Positions 1-12,089 of a stretch of 64,000 nucleotides of DNA are shown in pieces. A program made the position numbers and the translations under genes. The notes below the pieces were generated by a model. The model did not search any database, was not told where the DNA came from, and worked only from the letters and a program-made list of their open reading frames with translations. The stretch's first letter is position 1. Each line of letters begins with the position of its first letter. Origin of the DNA: Gracilaria domingensis (lineage: Eukaryota > Rhodophyta > Florideophyceae > Gracilariales > Gracilariaceae); the NCBI GenBank assembly GCA_022539475.1, contig VCMS01000169.1, forward strand, positions 339,333 through 403,332. Reading direction: 5' to 3'.

Positions 1-83
1 ACGTCAGTTATCGGAATTTTATCCTTTAGTTTTGCAATTTGTTTGGGAAGATGAAAAAACAATGATCAGGAACATTACATTAG

Positions 84-476
84 CTGTTTTGTTACGTTTG
101 TGTGACAAAATCAGATTTGTGTAGTCAAGTTGTGAACCCTGGGATGATTTTTGAACTTGTCATTGACTGGCCTGAAGTAATGACAAATCCAAAGGCTTTG
201 TTCAAAGGTGATCTGGAGAAGCAGTTCCACGCTCTAATGTCCTACCACCCTAAAATGGGAGGGTTTCACAGGGCAATGCGAGAATTGCGAGAAAAGGAAT
301 CGGACAAAGTGAAATCGTTTTGTCATATTGACCTCCCTTTCGCAGTTGAGACCGACGTCCGTCAGAAGAAGGTTCTAAACTTTGGCGAAGGGCTACGAGT
401 GTTATATGTTGAGTTGAGAGCTCCTGACAACAAATATGTTGACACCGATGACATTGAAGAGGTGATTGTAATGTAG
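84..476 (+). CDS. Hypothetical protein, probable last exon
   Basis: The reading frame is open from 84 to the TAG at 474-476 and has no ATG before 144, so this looks like the 3' exon of a gene starting outside the window. TCAG ending at 113 and TGTGTAG ending at 123 are possible splice acceptors. The translated tail of about 115 residues is mixed charged/hydrophobic and ends in a short acidic stretch. It has no signal peptide, membrane segment or motif I recognise. A good codon mix and no low complexity argue that it is coding. The function is unknown. Confidence 0.4.
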   Translation: MFCYVCVTKSDLCSQVVNPGMIFELVIDWPEVMTNPKALFKGDLEKQFHALMSYHPKMGGFHRAMRELREKESDKVKSFCHIDLPFAVETDVRQKKVLNFGEGLRVLYVELRAPDNKYVDTDDIEEVIVM

Positions 477-767
477 AGTATTATGGTTTAAATAGTAACA
501 TCTATTACATTTCATTATTACTTTAAGCAGTTTTGTTCTTGAATGCGCCAATATATGGTTTTATGTGAATTACGCAAACTTCAAACAATGAGCAATTGAT
601 ACGACATAACTCTTTAGTAAAATTGAATCGTTTGAAAAAGGCGAATTTACCGCTGTTCCCGGGCTACACTTGTGCTGCCCACCTGTGCCGCGCCGCGTGT
701 TCAAGAATAGCCACGTCGTCGCTGTATACGGTGCATCGTGACGTACATTGTAGGGCGTTTAAAGTCA
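477..767. other. Intergenic, no supported feature
   Basis: AT-rich sequence after the first ORF, followed by a GC-richer patch near 655-750. No ORF with recognisable content and no repeat structure were seen before the inverted repeat family begins near 768. Confidence 0.4.
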
Positions 768-1452
768 TTTTGTATAGAAGGATCTTTTTTTTCAAACAAT
801 CAGTCATATTCTAATAAAAATTATTTAAAAATATGCGCCGTGTCAAACGACGCATTTAACGCCTTCTTTGCAACATTTTTGTGATTGGATGACTCCCATG
901 CCAACAAATAAGCGCCTGAAGTAAAAACATTCCTTCCATGCACACATTTGGCAAATGTTTCTTAGGTGATATCCAAAAAGAAAGGTTTTGTACAAGGCAA
1001 ATGTAGACGATTCTTCTGGCATTGCATTCAAACATCCAAGCATCACTACATATAGTTTAAAACAAGCCATAACAAAAACATTATTTACTTTCTTTTGTTT
1101 TTGTTTATCGCGTTTCTTGAGACAATTTAATACCTTATTCTAGCTCTATGTGTTAGGATACAAAATTTAAATTCAAATTTGTGTAAACGTTTGTTTTGTA
1201 ATATTTGATGTTGAGGACGAAAACTTCTGTTTTTCATATTAAGTTCAAAATATATAATTCAAAGCTATAGGGTCAAAATATTGATTCTTCATCAAATCTT
1301 ATGCTAATTATTTGAAGATTAATATATAAAATAAAGAAGTTTTTTGGCTTCATAAAAGGCTTAAAGAAAAATAATTATGTATCAAAAGATAATTTCTGAA
1401 GAAGTTTTGCCTGTTTCACTTTCAAACGTTTACTTCTCAAAGCTCTGATGCT
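768..1452 (+). repeat. Dispersed repeat, copy A of inverted pair
   Basis: This AT-rich stretch reappears in reverse orientation at about 16,320-17,475. Shared anchors include ATGCCAACAAAT, TTTTGTACAAG, AACAAAAACATTATT and AAGAAAAATAATTATGTATC, in the same order with many substitutions. Copy A lacks about 220 bp that copy B carries (about 17,063-17,285). I see no coding potential. The pair may be two copies of a non-autonomous element or the ends of a large composite element; the sequence alone does not decide. Confidence 0.7.
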
Positions 1453-3240
1453 CAGTGTGAACCTCTTCTTCCTCTTGAGGATTGCTTCTTCAATTGGCTT
1501 TGAGAACAGATAACCTTGTGACAACGATCAAGTTGAAATCAGCGACGACAATAGTGTCCACACGTCTACTATGGCGACTGATTCGATAAACATATCCCCT
1601 AATCAAGAATTGAAAAGCGTTTTGAACAGAAGGCCTATATGTAGATACATGCGCTCGCACACTTTGCACCCCTCCCCGAAAACATCTTCAGCCCAGAACT
1701 GAATTTGCACTACCTCAGACAACTTACAAAAGTTTGCAACCGTACTGCGATCATGAACAGGCAGCTCCCTACAACGTTTTACAAGTAGAAGACGACTTTT
1801 AGACCGTGGAGCGCTAGCGCCCGTCATTCTAAACGAAGTGTCCAAAACGAAACCGTCTCGCATAGAGGTACGTGCCAATGAATTTGCAAAGACTAGTCAA
1901 CATCCAGTACATTTAACCAGTAGTAGTTGATTGATTGATTTTTCGGGCAAATTGATTTTCCTGAACAGTAATCATCGCCGAGATATTGCGCAGGAATTTC
2001 ACAGAGCTAATGATAGTGTGAAGTATTCGTTGCAAACTACGCGATGAATGGATAAACAAATTATATCTTTTATTGAATTTATGAGTCAACAACGCAGTAA
2101 AGGGTCTAATGGCGGAAGAGTTGATCATGGATCGCACTCGCTTTCTCCCTCAATTGAGAAAGAATCTTCCATATAGGCTCACGCGCTAAACGCTCCACCA
2201 TCATCAGAATCTCCTCAAAGCCGTCGAGATAGGCCCTGGAGATGTGAAAGGCGCTAACGCAGTAAAGGGGCCACAATTTTCACCTCGGCAAGCAGGACGA
2301 AAGCAAACAACTTGAACGAAACTGTCCGAACCCACGTCGCTGGTCGGAGGAGCTGGAAGCGGCAACGGGCGCGGCGCGGAACCGTTAGGTGCCAAGGGCT
2401 CCGGCAAAAGAGCTAAAGGCGAAAACAGGACGGGTAGCGAAAGAGAAGACGAAGATAGAGGCTACGACATGGCGACGTTGGCGAAGATCACGCGAGACGC
2501 CATTTCACCGAGCGGCACAGGACAAAAACACAAACATCAAATTTCGAACCATGCACTATGCTGAATTTGGGATATCCCCGGTACACAACTCCATGAGCTA
2601 TGCCACCCTCTACCTAAAGCAAGGCACAAATGGAGACCGACGTTATACTCCCAGACATGACCCAATTAGGGGACATATATCAGACAGTCTCTGATGGGAG
2701 AAGAGAAGCAATCCCCACCGCACAAAAGAATGGGTAAAGGACCAGGGGCATGTCCCTTAACCTAACTGATCACGTGACGTGCAGTGAATCTTGGTTGCCT
2801 CAGAACACCTCGAGGAGGAAACAATTGGTAGGGTTTTCATGAATTTGGATTTGTGTCCCCTGGTGACGCGCTTCTATTTTCGTCAGCAATAACCGCTTGA
2901 TGAATCCCGTTGAAATTCCGTGCAGAGTGTACGTAACCCCCGAGCTTCACAAAACAGGTCTCAGACTGAGCTCGTTTTGAGTTCCCTCCCGCCGCGGAAA
3001 AATGGCAGCAAGAAATGATCTATGGATAATTCGTGAACCAGATGGTGAGCTACAGACAAGGGCTCAGTAGGAGTAGTTCTTAGCAAGAAAAGGTGTTGAT
3101 GGGAATGATTAGTAAGGAAAATGGCTTTGTGCACGCGAACATGGGATACATCTTCAGACCGCACGCTGGTTACATTTTGTTACTCGTTAGTTACACACAG
3201 ACGGACCTGCGAAACTGCACTGGAATTGAAGGTTCGATTT
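1453..3240. other. Intergenic stretch, probable repeat debris
   Basis: Mixed composition with only short overlapping ORFs. The part around 2,200-2,700 is richer in G/A and may derive from a mobile element, but no domain is recognisable. Confidence 0.3.
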
Positions 3241-3243
3241 GTC

Positions 3244-3250
3244 TATATAA
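3244..3250 (+). promoter_or_regulatory. TATA box, possible LTR promoter
   Basis: TATATAA lies immediately before a GC-rich GCGGCGGCCCGGG patch and then a long pyrimidine-rich tract (3,270-3,480). This arrangement resembles an LTR promoter plus leader. About 530 bp downstream is an ATG in the context ATGGCGCC, the same context as the Gag start of the minus-strand gypsy element. Confidence 0.4.
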
Positions 3251-3777
3251 GCGGCGGCCCGGGCTCGTTTTACTATCTTCGCCCTAGACCACCACTACCA
3301 CCACCAACACCAGCAGCAGCCAACGAAGCAACTAAAAACACCTTTCCTTTGGCAATTCTTTCTTCCCTTTAGCACCGACTGCGCTTCTCTGCCATCAACC
3401 ATCTTCCCCTCCTTTTCTCCTCTCTACCGGCGGCTCGATCTCCAGCTCTCTGTCCTGAAGTTGTAGTGTGCTGCCCTCTGTTGGGCTCGTGTGCACACTG
3501 CGACGGTTTTAATCGTACCAACGCCCTTGTCCTACCTAGGAACTTCGGTCGTGCGGTGCATCGACTAGCTACATGGCGTGCGTCTCCCTCGTCGGTTGTT
3601 GGTTTTGACGTGGACAGTGAGACAGGCCGGGTTGCTCCAGTTCTGTTGTTCGGCTATTGCGTTTATCGCTGAGCTACCGCATTATCTTTCGCCTTTTAGG
3701 CTGAGACTCTCGCGCATTTCTTGTGTTACTCTACTTGGGTTTGTCACTACCCACGCTGTTCCGTCTGGTTACGAGAA

Positions 3778-3882
3778 ATGGCGCCCACAGATAGCACAAC
3801 ACGAACGCAGTTACGAGAACCATTCATAATAAATGCTTACCTCTATTACACTAAACAAAAAAATCACCAAATGGCGGAATGA
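3778..3882 (+). pseudogene. Possible Gag start of plus-strand retroelement
   Basis: A short frame starting ATGGCGCC at 3,778 runs about 34 codons before a stop. The same ATGGCGCC context occurs at the Gag start of the minus-strand gypsy element (13,763). Together with the TATA box at 3,244 and the clear Gag fragment at 5.6-6.0 kb, this may be the 5' end of a degraded plus-strand relative. The similarity is limited to a few bases, so the call is weak. Confidence 0.22.
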
Positions 3883-5594
3883 AAACCAATTGTTCTCTTT
3901 CGGATCCAATCATGGTTGTTTCTTATGTCTCATGCACTAGAAATAAGCTTTTCGTCTAAACAGCGTTAACGAACTGCAGGTATTATGGTTCTATACGAAA
4001 CAGAACGGTTTGCTTTGAATCAAACGCCTCAAGCGAACCTCTAAATAAAGAATTTGTTTATTATTGCAGGCTGCCTTTTCGAGACCGCAATTTGAGAGCC
4101 TTAGACGATAGTGAAGACCGCAAACTCTACGGCGGTTTTACCATTCGGTCCTTAAAGCTGCATCTCTCTCATCAAACTCGTATACGACCGTTCTCAAAGT
4201 TGAAATGAATGAATGCGGTGTCTAGTTGTGCGAATGCGTGAACAATAAATAATTAAATACAGCACAATGGATATGCAGAGTACGTGAGAATGGCACAACC
4301 AGAACTCGTGTATGTGCAAAGGCCGCCTTCCGTTTTTTATTTACAGGATTGATAAATTGGATATGCGAACGAGAACGAAGCACTGGCGGATACATCGTAA
4401 TCTACATTAGCAAAGAATTGTATCCGAGTTTACCACTGTTCGTGCAAAATAACACCTGCTTGAAAGACGTAGATGCCGAGCAGAGAAAGTCTTCAAGCCC
4501 ACTCTACTATTTTTATGTGGTTATATGCCCAGTAACGCTGTTTCTTCAACTCTTTTCGCTGTTTTGACTTCTCTCTTTGCTTTACTTTTACGTATGTCAT
4601 AGTCTTGTTCCCGACAATGGAATACACGAAAAAGATTACTACGTTTTAAGAACGTGTTGGTCTTAGAGTTGCGTGAGCTCTGGTTCGAGTTGTCGACCTC
4701 TCGCAAGCAGTGCACTTGTACTGTACCTGTGGGGGCGCCTTTGAGCGCTCTGCACATATGCGCATCATGAAAGTACAGCGACAAACTGTGCTCACCTCCT
4801 TAGATCTGCAGTGCTCACCATTACTTGCATTGCACCTGCTTCCGCAATTAGAATCAGCGCGAATACGACTATCTACATATGTGCATAAATACTCCCTGGT
4901 TCGCCTCAGATGGAGACCAAGAGGAGAACAAGCACACAGACGTTAGCTGAAGCACTACCGTCGCGTAGTAAATCATCTCTGTGTATATTTTTCTGTCTCC
5001 TGTCACAACCCCAGTCTTTCAATGTTGCCCAGAGAAACACGATAATATCCAGGTGATGTACATTGAATACGCGGATATATATATTTCAAAATAAATGCGA
5101 TTCGTCACATCATATGTTATATCCATCGAATAAAACATCAGTATCATTGGGATATCCAACATGCTCTGTATAGCGCAAAAATGTGCATCAAGTCTCAGGA
5201 AAATATCATCCGTTCTCTGTATGTGCTAGTGATATGCAATTGCGGTGCAGTCGATCTAACAGAAGATTTGACGATTGATATGCATTTTGAATTATCCCAA
5301 ACAAAACTCGTTAAGAGAACACTAAAACGGTTTTCAGTAAACCTTCAGACAGAATGACTGGTGTGCTAAGGTAATATCATCAACGTCATTGAAAAATAAG
5401 TTGGTTCTCATTTTACTAACATTTCCATGACTGATTTTTTGAAAATATTAAATTTCTCGAAAGTGTTCTTACATTTTATCGAAACGCATCACTTTTATTT
5501 ACCGCCGCATGACGATTCAATGACAATGGGTTTTGCTACGGTATGTATCTGGATATCTTCTGAGTATCATCGTTCTCAATAGGGTTGGTTTAGG
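3883..5594. other. Gene-poor AT-rich stretch
   Basis: No ORF longer than about 90 codons and nothing recognisable. If 3,778 and 5,595 belong to one element, this interval is either its decayed Gag or an insertion into it. Confidence 0.35.
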
Positions 5595-5972
5595 ACAGAT
5601 GGAAAAATAAGCTCACGGTCAGGCCCCACAAGTTCTTATGGGAAGATCCAATTTTGGTCTTTGATTTCCTCCCTCGCTTCGTTGTGGAAGTGAATGTACT
5701 TCGGATGAGTTAGGCACAGGCCTACATTGCGCTGCCGTACTTTCTAACCGGCTTACCTGAAGATCACTTCCATTCGGTTCGTGGGTTTACTCGTGCCCTC
5801 GAAGAAGAAGTAACGTGTTGGCCGGAGCCTGTACCATACCTCTTGGGGTCGTACGCCACTGATGATTCCATACAAGATGCTGTACTCGCGCTGCAAGACA
5901 CGAAACAGGGAGCCGAAGAGTCGGAAACTGTCTATCCTATGCGCCTCAACAAGGCTTTCTAGCTTCAAGACA
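5595..5972 (+). pseudogene. Ty3/gypsy Gag fragment, plus strand
   Basis: The plus-strand translation is clearly homologous to the central Gag of the minus-strand element at 12.4-13.8 kb. Shared blocks include EDPILV-DFL-RFV, AQA(Y/F)-ALPYFL, CWPE-V-YLL-SYAT, LAL-DTKQ and ETVY--RLNKAF. An in-frame stop interrupts the first third and TAG follows RLNKAF at 5,960, after which homology ends. The two copies are divergent, not a recent duplication, and lie in opposite orientation, so at least two separate insertions of this family occurred here. It is a dead remnant. Confidence 0.8.
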
Positions 5973-6495
5973 TGTTCACATGGACCGTTAGACGGTAGTT
6001 CGCGTCTTTCCGATAAATCGGCGTCCGTTAGACGGAAATCATCTTTCTTCTTTCATCCCTTCGTTACTTCCTTCCGTAGGAACAACCCAAACTTCTTGGT
6101 AATACCATCAATAATTCTCCCACAAGTGGGCCCGTCGGTTCACCTCGCGGCACAGCAGTACTGTCACCCTACCTGGGCTGCGTCCAAGTTTGGAGGTGGC
6201 GGTAGGCGCTTGCGTCGGTAGTAGGCGAGAACCTTTGATCGAGGCAGATGTTAGATCGGCTCCAAAGTATCCTCCTCAGGGGAGTATCCGTACCAACGGA
6301 CTTGGCATTCAGTCTCCCCATTGGGGTTCAAGACGTGAATCACGATGCGTTCGATAACGAATTCTTGTGGGAACACTTCCCGTTCGCGGGCCTCCATGGC
6401 GTATGGGTCACTCCTGCTGACGCAGTTTCACCTGGAGAGGTTCTGTAGCTGCCTAAGACCACGCATGTGAAGCTTTCCAAGCGTTGGAGACGGGC
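5973..6495. other. Stretch between gypsy remnants
   Basis: No recognisable product. A CGTTAGACGG motif occurs twice within 45 bp (5,990-6,035). I looked here for the 3' LTR of the minus-strand gypsy element and found no match to its 5' leader region. Confidence 0.35.
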
Positions 6496-7053
6496 TTACT
6501 TCCGCGGTTTTCCACGCTTTCCGCTGCGGCGGCCGTACTGTAACTCGCGTCCTACGCGTCCTATCCTCGAGCTAGAGGGATGGTTGCAAAGCTCTCGAAC
6601 AGACGAGTCCAACGGTATCACGTTATTCCACGAGAATCGAAAGACCGACAAACCGTAGTACTTCCGGTTGACGAATCTCCCGGCCTTCACGGGGATAACC
6701 GTTTCAGTGACGGAGGTGCGTACGGCACTCCCTTGGCAGGGCGGCGGTTCACCGGGTCCACGGGGCTTGTGCCAAGAGCTCTGATTGGCTCTACGCCACA
6801 GATTGGCGACCACGACAATCGTGCGCGTGTTGTGCTCGGCCATCCGTTCGCGAAATGTCGCCAACCGCTCATTAGGGCTTTCCAAGCAGTAACGTGCGTC
6901 GCGTGGCACGCGCCTGGTTCTGTCAGGCCCCGTGTCACGGAGATTGCACTTTTTGCAGTGGTGGCGGAGTTCCAAGTCTCCACACGCGATGTGGTTCACA
7001 CTGTAGAGTGTCGGCTTCCAAGAGAGCGTTAAAAGTCCCACAAGGGAATCCAT
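6496..7053 (-). CDS. ORF downstream of gypsy Pol, unknown
   Basis: This 185-codon ORF is in the same frame as the end of Pol, 60 bp beyond the Pol stop. It begins with Cys/His residues (C-x9-C-K-K-C-N spacing near residues 25-36) that could be a degraded zinc finger, then becomes basic and low in complexity. It may be a third ORF of the gypsy element, a decayed Pol extension, or a chance open frame. I do not recognise a family. Confidence 0.3.
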   Translation of the reverse strand: MDSLVGLLTLSWKPTLYSVNHIACGDLELRHHCKKCNLRDTGPDRTRRVPRDARYCLESPNERLATFRERMAEHNTRTIVVVANLWRRANQSSWHKPRGPGEPPPCQGSAVRTSVTETVIPVKAGRFVNRKYYGLSVFRFSWNNVIPLDSSVRELCNHPSSSRIGRVGRELQYGRRSGKRGKPRK

Positions 7054-7113
7054 AATGAGTGGTAATACTCAGCACAACTCGTTCACGAGACTTTCAATTT
7101 CAGGGTTGTAATG

Positions 7114-8826
7114 CTATTCTTCCGCGTGCAGCGGCGGGTCCGGATCAGCGGAAACCTTTTTCACAGTTGGGCTGTGCTTCTCAGCGCGGATAGGCGAGTT
7201 CAAGCGGTTAGAGGTCCCAGAGTAGGTAGCTGCTTCTGCGGCAGCGTCGCGCCTCTCGCGGGCACGTTCCCTGGTAACGGAGCCCGATGCGGCGGAGTCC
7301 TCACGGTCGGGGTGCGACAAGGCAACTGTGCCACTAGATTCTCCCACGGGAGCGAATGGGTTGTCAGTGTGGATCACATTTACCGTGGTTGGGGAACCGG
7401 GCGACACCGGAGCGTCATCAGTGCCATTCGCAGCAGCTGCGGTATCCTCCCCCTCCTTAGGTGGCGCCTCGGGCTCCATCAAGAGATGGGGTGGCGGGTT
7501 TACTCTTGTAAATACTTGTGCAGAGTCGTTGGAATTCGTCCAAGTAGTAGGAAGTTCAGTTCTGTGGTCAGAAGTACCTACTCTAGGTAGATCAATTAAT
7601 CCTCGATCCGGGTGCGGAAGAATCGCCGTGCGCGACGGTAGTGTAGCGGCTGTTGACGATTCTGCCTCCTGTTGAGAATCCCGTGATTGGGTATTGGTTG
7701 AGGTAGGCCCGGTTGCGGTGGATGGCGTTGGTTCGGGCACAACGCGGTCGCGCGAGATTCGTTCATGACGTCCGTCAATGTCGAGTACGACGGTATCCGG
7801 ATTAACGGAAATGCGATATGGTCCATCAGCGATGGGGGAGAGCTTTTGTTTTTTTTCCTTGTCAGGATTATAATACTCCTTCCGAAGGAAGACAAAGCTG
7901 TTGGGCTCTACCACCACTAGTGTACCGCGAATTCGGCGATCGAAATTACGCTTGTACGTAAGCTGTGCCTTTTCCATGGCCTTCCGGGCTACCGGTACCA
8001 TCTTGGTTAACCAATTTTTCCAGGTGTCCTTCTACATCCGTGGTGACGTGAAAGACGCCAGCGTCGGTTGTGATTCGATTGCTACCGGTGGCGGTATCCT
8101 CGAAAGAACAAGTTCTAACTGCGAAAGCTTCGTTACCCGATGCACCTTGGTGTTGTACACGTACGTAATAGAATCGGTGTACAAGTCCCAATCCTTTGGG
8201 TGATCCGCAACATAGGATCGTAATGCGTTAAGTATTGTACGATTAAATCGTACTACCTGCCCATTGCACTGGGGATGATAGGTTGTTGTAAACAAATTCT
8301 TGACATCCAAGATACGGCATACGTCCATAAAGAACTTTGACGCAAACTGCGAGCCAATGTCTAAAAGCAGATTAACGGGTGGCCCGTAAGTGGACACCTA
8401 ATGCGTCACAAATGCTTGTGCAACTGCTGCTGCAGTGATCCGCTTCAACGGAACCGTTCGCATTAACTTCGAAAACATGTCCGTGATAACCAGGAGATAC
8501 CTGTGACCGCGTGCGGTTCGAATTAATTCGCCGAGAATGTCGATAGCGACGAACTCCAAAGGAGCCCGGGCTGGGAACAGCGTCATCGACTTAGAATTTC
8601 GTCGGAGTTTGACGTTGTTCTTGGCGCATTCCGTGCATGAACGGCGTACTGCGTAGCAGTCGAATGCCATAGCTGGCCAATAGAAGTCTCTTCGGAGAGT
8701 TAGATACAACTTCCTGCCACCAGAGTGTCCCCCAATCTTTGCATAGTGAGATATATGGAGAACCCTCCATTGTAGGGAGTGTGGAACTACAATTTGAGGG
8801 CGTGGCCCAACAATCCTAACAAGGAA
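7114..8826 (-). pseudogene. Integrase region of gypsy Pol
   Basis: An HHCC zinc-binding block (H-x3-H near 8,780, C-x2-C near 8,640) is followed by the integrase core: VITDMFSK (first catalytic Asp), DIGSQF (second Asp) and YHPQCNGQV-RFNRT. The position expected to be the catalytic Glu is Val, so the active site is lost. TAG codons at 8,398 and 8,032 interrupt the frame; the first sits where Trp is usual in this family. The C-terminal tail (7,114-8,001) contains a GPYRI-type segment and a long Ser/Thr/Pro-rich extension. Upstream it continues in frame from RNase H across a TGA at 8,827. Confidence 0.85.
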
Positions 8827-10474
8827 TCACTGATCGTTGGTAAGAAAGGGTATCTTGAATCCCCCGTTGAGTCGGGCCCTTATCTGAGTACAGAAAGGAT
8901 CCCCGTGTTGTTCACGTATTACCTCTTCAGCGGTAATGGGTTCAAATGAGCCAGGCGGTGGCTCGGCCGTTTCTACGGCGAGAATATCGTCACAGACGTC
9001 ATCCGTAATTTCGGAGTCTTCCTCCCAGTCTTCCACCAAGAAGCATGGTATTTCGTGGTCATCGACAGGTTCTGCTTCTACAGACGTTCCTAAGCGGGAA
9101 AGCGCATCAGCCTGCATATTCAGGGTGCCCCGTTTGTACCGGACATCATAATCAAATTCCGATAGACGGAGACGCCAACGCATAAGGCGACCCGACGGCT
9201 CGGAGATCTCCATAAGCCAGCGGGGAGCCGAATGATGGGTATGTAACTGAAAATGGGTTCCCATGAGATAGGGTCTTAAGGTAGACAGCGCCCAAACGAC
9301 GGCGAGACACTCTTTCTCAGAGACTGAGTAATTACGCTCATGCACGTTCAATGAACGAGACCAGTATCCAACTGGACGTCGCTCGCCTTCCTTCGAGACT
9401 TGAAACAAGGCACACCCCACTTGGTGGTCACTGGAATCAGTATCAACTTCATATGGAAGCCTTAAAGTGGGCAACGCCAAAATCGGCGGAGACGAAACAG
9501 CGTCGATTAACGACGAAAAGGCGGATGCTTCCGCATCGCCGAAGGGTTCCAGTTTAACTGGCTGTCCTTTCCTGAGGATAGAGTTGAGAGGAGCTGCAGT
9601 ATCAGCGAAATTCGGAACGAACCGACGGTAGACATTACATAAACCGAGAAATGATCGGAATTCCGTCTGAGTTGTCGGATGTTTCGCTTCCTTCAGCGAC
9701 TTCACCCTTACCTCGTCGACCGAGAGTTTCCCTGTGCGGATAATGTGGCCCAGGTATTTCACCGAGTCGGTAAAGAATTCGCATTTCTTGAGCTTCAAGG
9801 TAACACCTGCGTCACGCAGAACCTGCATCACTTCCCTCACATGGGACATATGTTCATCCATACTGTTGGAAAATATGACAATGTCGTCCAAGTACACAAG
9901 ACAAGTCTTCCGCTTGAATCTGGCCAACAGAATGTCAATCGCGCGCTGAAACGTAGCCTAAGCATTTGTTAGCCCGAAGGGCATCCGTTTGAAACGGTAC
10001 AGTCCTTGGTGACATACAAACGCGGTCTTGTCGCGATCTTCCTTTCGAATTGGAACCTGGCAGTAACCCCAATTCGCGTCAAGGGCGGTAAATACTCTGG
10101 CGCTTCCCAGCGAGTCGATGTACTCATCCATCCGTGGAATCGGATACACGTCTTTGACGGTAACGGCGTTAAGTCGCCTGTAATCGATGCAAAAATGCCA
10201 CGATCCATCCGACTTCGGAACAAGTATAACGGGCGATGCCCATGACGACTGAGGGCTCAATTACGTCGGCACGTAGCATCTTCTCGACTTGAGACTTTTC
10301 TTCTTCCAGCGCTTTCGGGCCTGCCCGATACGGGTGTTGCGCGATTGGGCGAGTATCTGGGAGCAGATCGATACGGTGCTCTGTAATTCTAATTGTTCCA
10401 AGGGAACCGTCCCACATGGGACTAAATTCTCTGAGCATTTTCTCGCAACTTCTCGCGATGAGACGCTGGGACAT
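8827..10474 (-). pseudogene. RT and RNase H region of gypsy Pol
   Basis: RT motifs are plain: ILVPKSDGSWHFCIDYR, LDANWGYCQ, F-RMPFGLTNA and the catalytic VYLDDIVIFS. The RNase H part has DTDSSDHQVG, EKECLAVVWAL and QADALSRL, but the usual TDH motif reads THH near 9,236, so one metal-binding Asp is lost. A frameshift near 10,250 separates the N-terminal RT part (10,169-10,474, which has GPKALEEE and L-ADVIEPS) from the rest. A TAG at 9,958 falls inside the conserved NA-ATFQR block. The enzyme would have made cDNA from the element RNA. Confidence 0.9.
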
Positions 10475-12089
10475 GGTCCATATTCAACTTCTCTAATTCC
10501 TCAACAGGATTCGTCTGTTCTGTGCCAGAGGGCAGCGCTGATTTAACCGTAGTGGACGGTCGTTCGTGGCCCGAACTAACTAGATTCACCTCTTCAGTAG
10601 CAACTGCTTCCGGTAGGGCGGAGTTTCTTTTTCTGAAGGAATCCGACAAAACGGAGTTTTCAGGACGCACCTCCCCCTTCTTAGCTTCGGGCACGCCGAG
10701 GACCTCGGAAGTTGGGATTCTCGTCTATACGAGCGCCTTCGGATGCGGCAGGACCGAACCCAGTACGTGGTGTTTGACTAGCCACTGAGTGGTTTTGCCA
10801 AAGTTGGCAACCAGTACCTTGAAAGGTTGATCGGGCTCGATAGAAACAACACCATTAGCTAAAGCGAGCTCTCGTTGATGGTACAACGATGAAGGCGGTT
10901 GAACTAGTCTAATTCCATGTTGTTTGGAGACGCACTGCACCCACACCTGGGATTCCGGCGGGATTGAAACGGATTACGCTATGCGAAGCTTTGTTGATTT
11001 CGGATCCACGTTTGGAACCTCCTGAGCCACCGGTAATGGAACGCGCTTCCGGACTGCGCGCCTCAACGGCTTCCGAACAATCGGAATGGTTGTACCGTCT
11101 TTCATTTCCACGGTTTTCGCCCTTGGTCGTATCGCTTCGACAAAGCGGTCGCAAAACTCACAACCGAGTATAACCGGTGCAGCGAGTGAATCGCAGACAA
11201 CAAATTCAAGTTTCAGCACGTAGGTGCCAAGTCTCACTGTGAGAGTTAGGTAACCAACCGTGCGCAGTGGGTTGTTGTTCGCGTCAGCGATATCCAAGCC
11301 TGGACCATAGCGAACGAATTCCCGAAGTGCCGGGGGCACTAACGAAGAGCGAATCAGATTGGGCGCAGCGCCCGTGTCCAACACAGACAGTTGACGAACC
11401 ATAAACTGGTGTGATAAGCGGAGGTCGGCGTAAACCTTATAATTCCTCTTGGCCATCACAAGGACTCTATCCGGGTTACGGAAATTTCGGGACCGTACCC
11501 AAGGACGACGGAGAACCGTTAAAAGCTCTGAGTCCACGTCAGATTGAGCCATCTTCCTCGCAAGGTTCTTCCTCTTAAGGAAAGTGACCTGGGAGCGAAG
11601 CGGCGGCGCCTCGGGCGTCTCCGACTTCGGCTCAGGAGACGCCCCTCCCGCAGGGGGATTCCCAAGTTTAGTTTTGCTGGGCGGGGTTGGCCGGCGACGG
11701 CAAACTCTGCTCAGAGTGGGAACAGAATACCCGGGTTCGGGGTTGGTCACAGTTACCTGTTCAGCCTGGTTCCGAGGTTGCTCAGTTCGAACGTTCTGTC
11801 CTGTAACAGGATTGCCAAACTTGGCCCTTTGCTCTTCATAATTCTTACACGGAACACGAGCACGCTGAGCTGGTGACAAGGACTCAAACCACCCGATAAT
11901 TTTAGGTAACTTCCGAGCGGGCAACATGCACACAGGTGCAATATGACCGGGTCGGTAACAAATATCACAGATGGTCGTCACCGACTTATCGAAAAATCGA
12001 TTACCATCTGGCCGTCGTTGCGGTTGCGCATTCACCCATTCTAGGCGTGAGAAACGGCTGCCGTTGATCGCGTAAGCGAGTGGGGTGGC
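10422..12089 (-). pseudogene. Zinc knuckle and aspartic protease, gypsy
   Basis: The frame opens with a CCHC knuckle (C-D-I-C-x4-H-x4-C, near 11,960), the nucleic-acid-binding end of Gag. About 170 residues later the protease active site reads LDTGAAPNLI (near 11,385), with a downstream VILGCEF flap/C-terminal motif (near 11,170). A linker towards RT follows. TAA at 10,974 and TAG at 10,725 interrupt it. It shares the Gag frame, so Gag and protease were probably made as one polyprotein. Confidence 0.85.
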
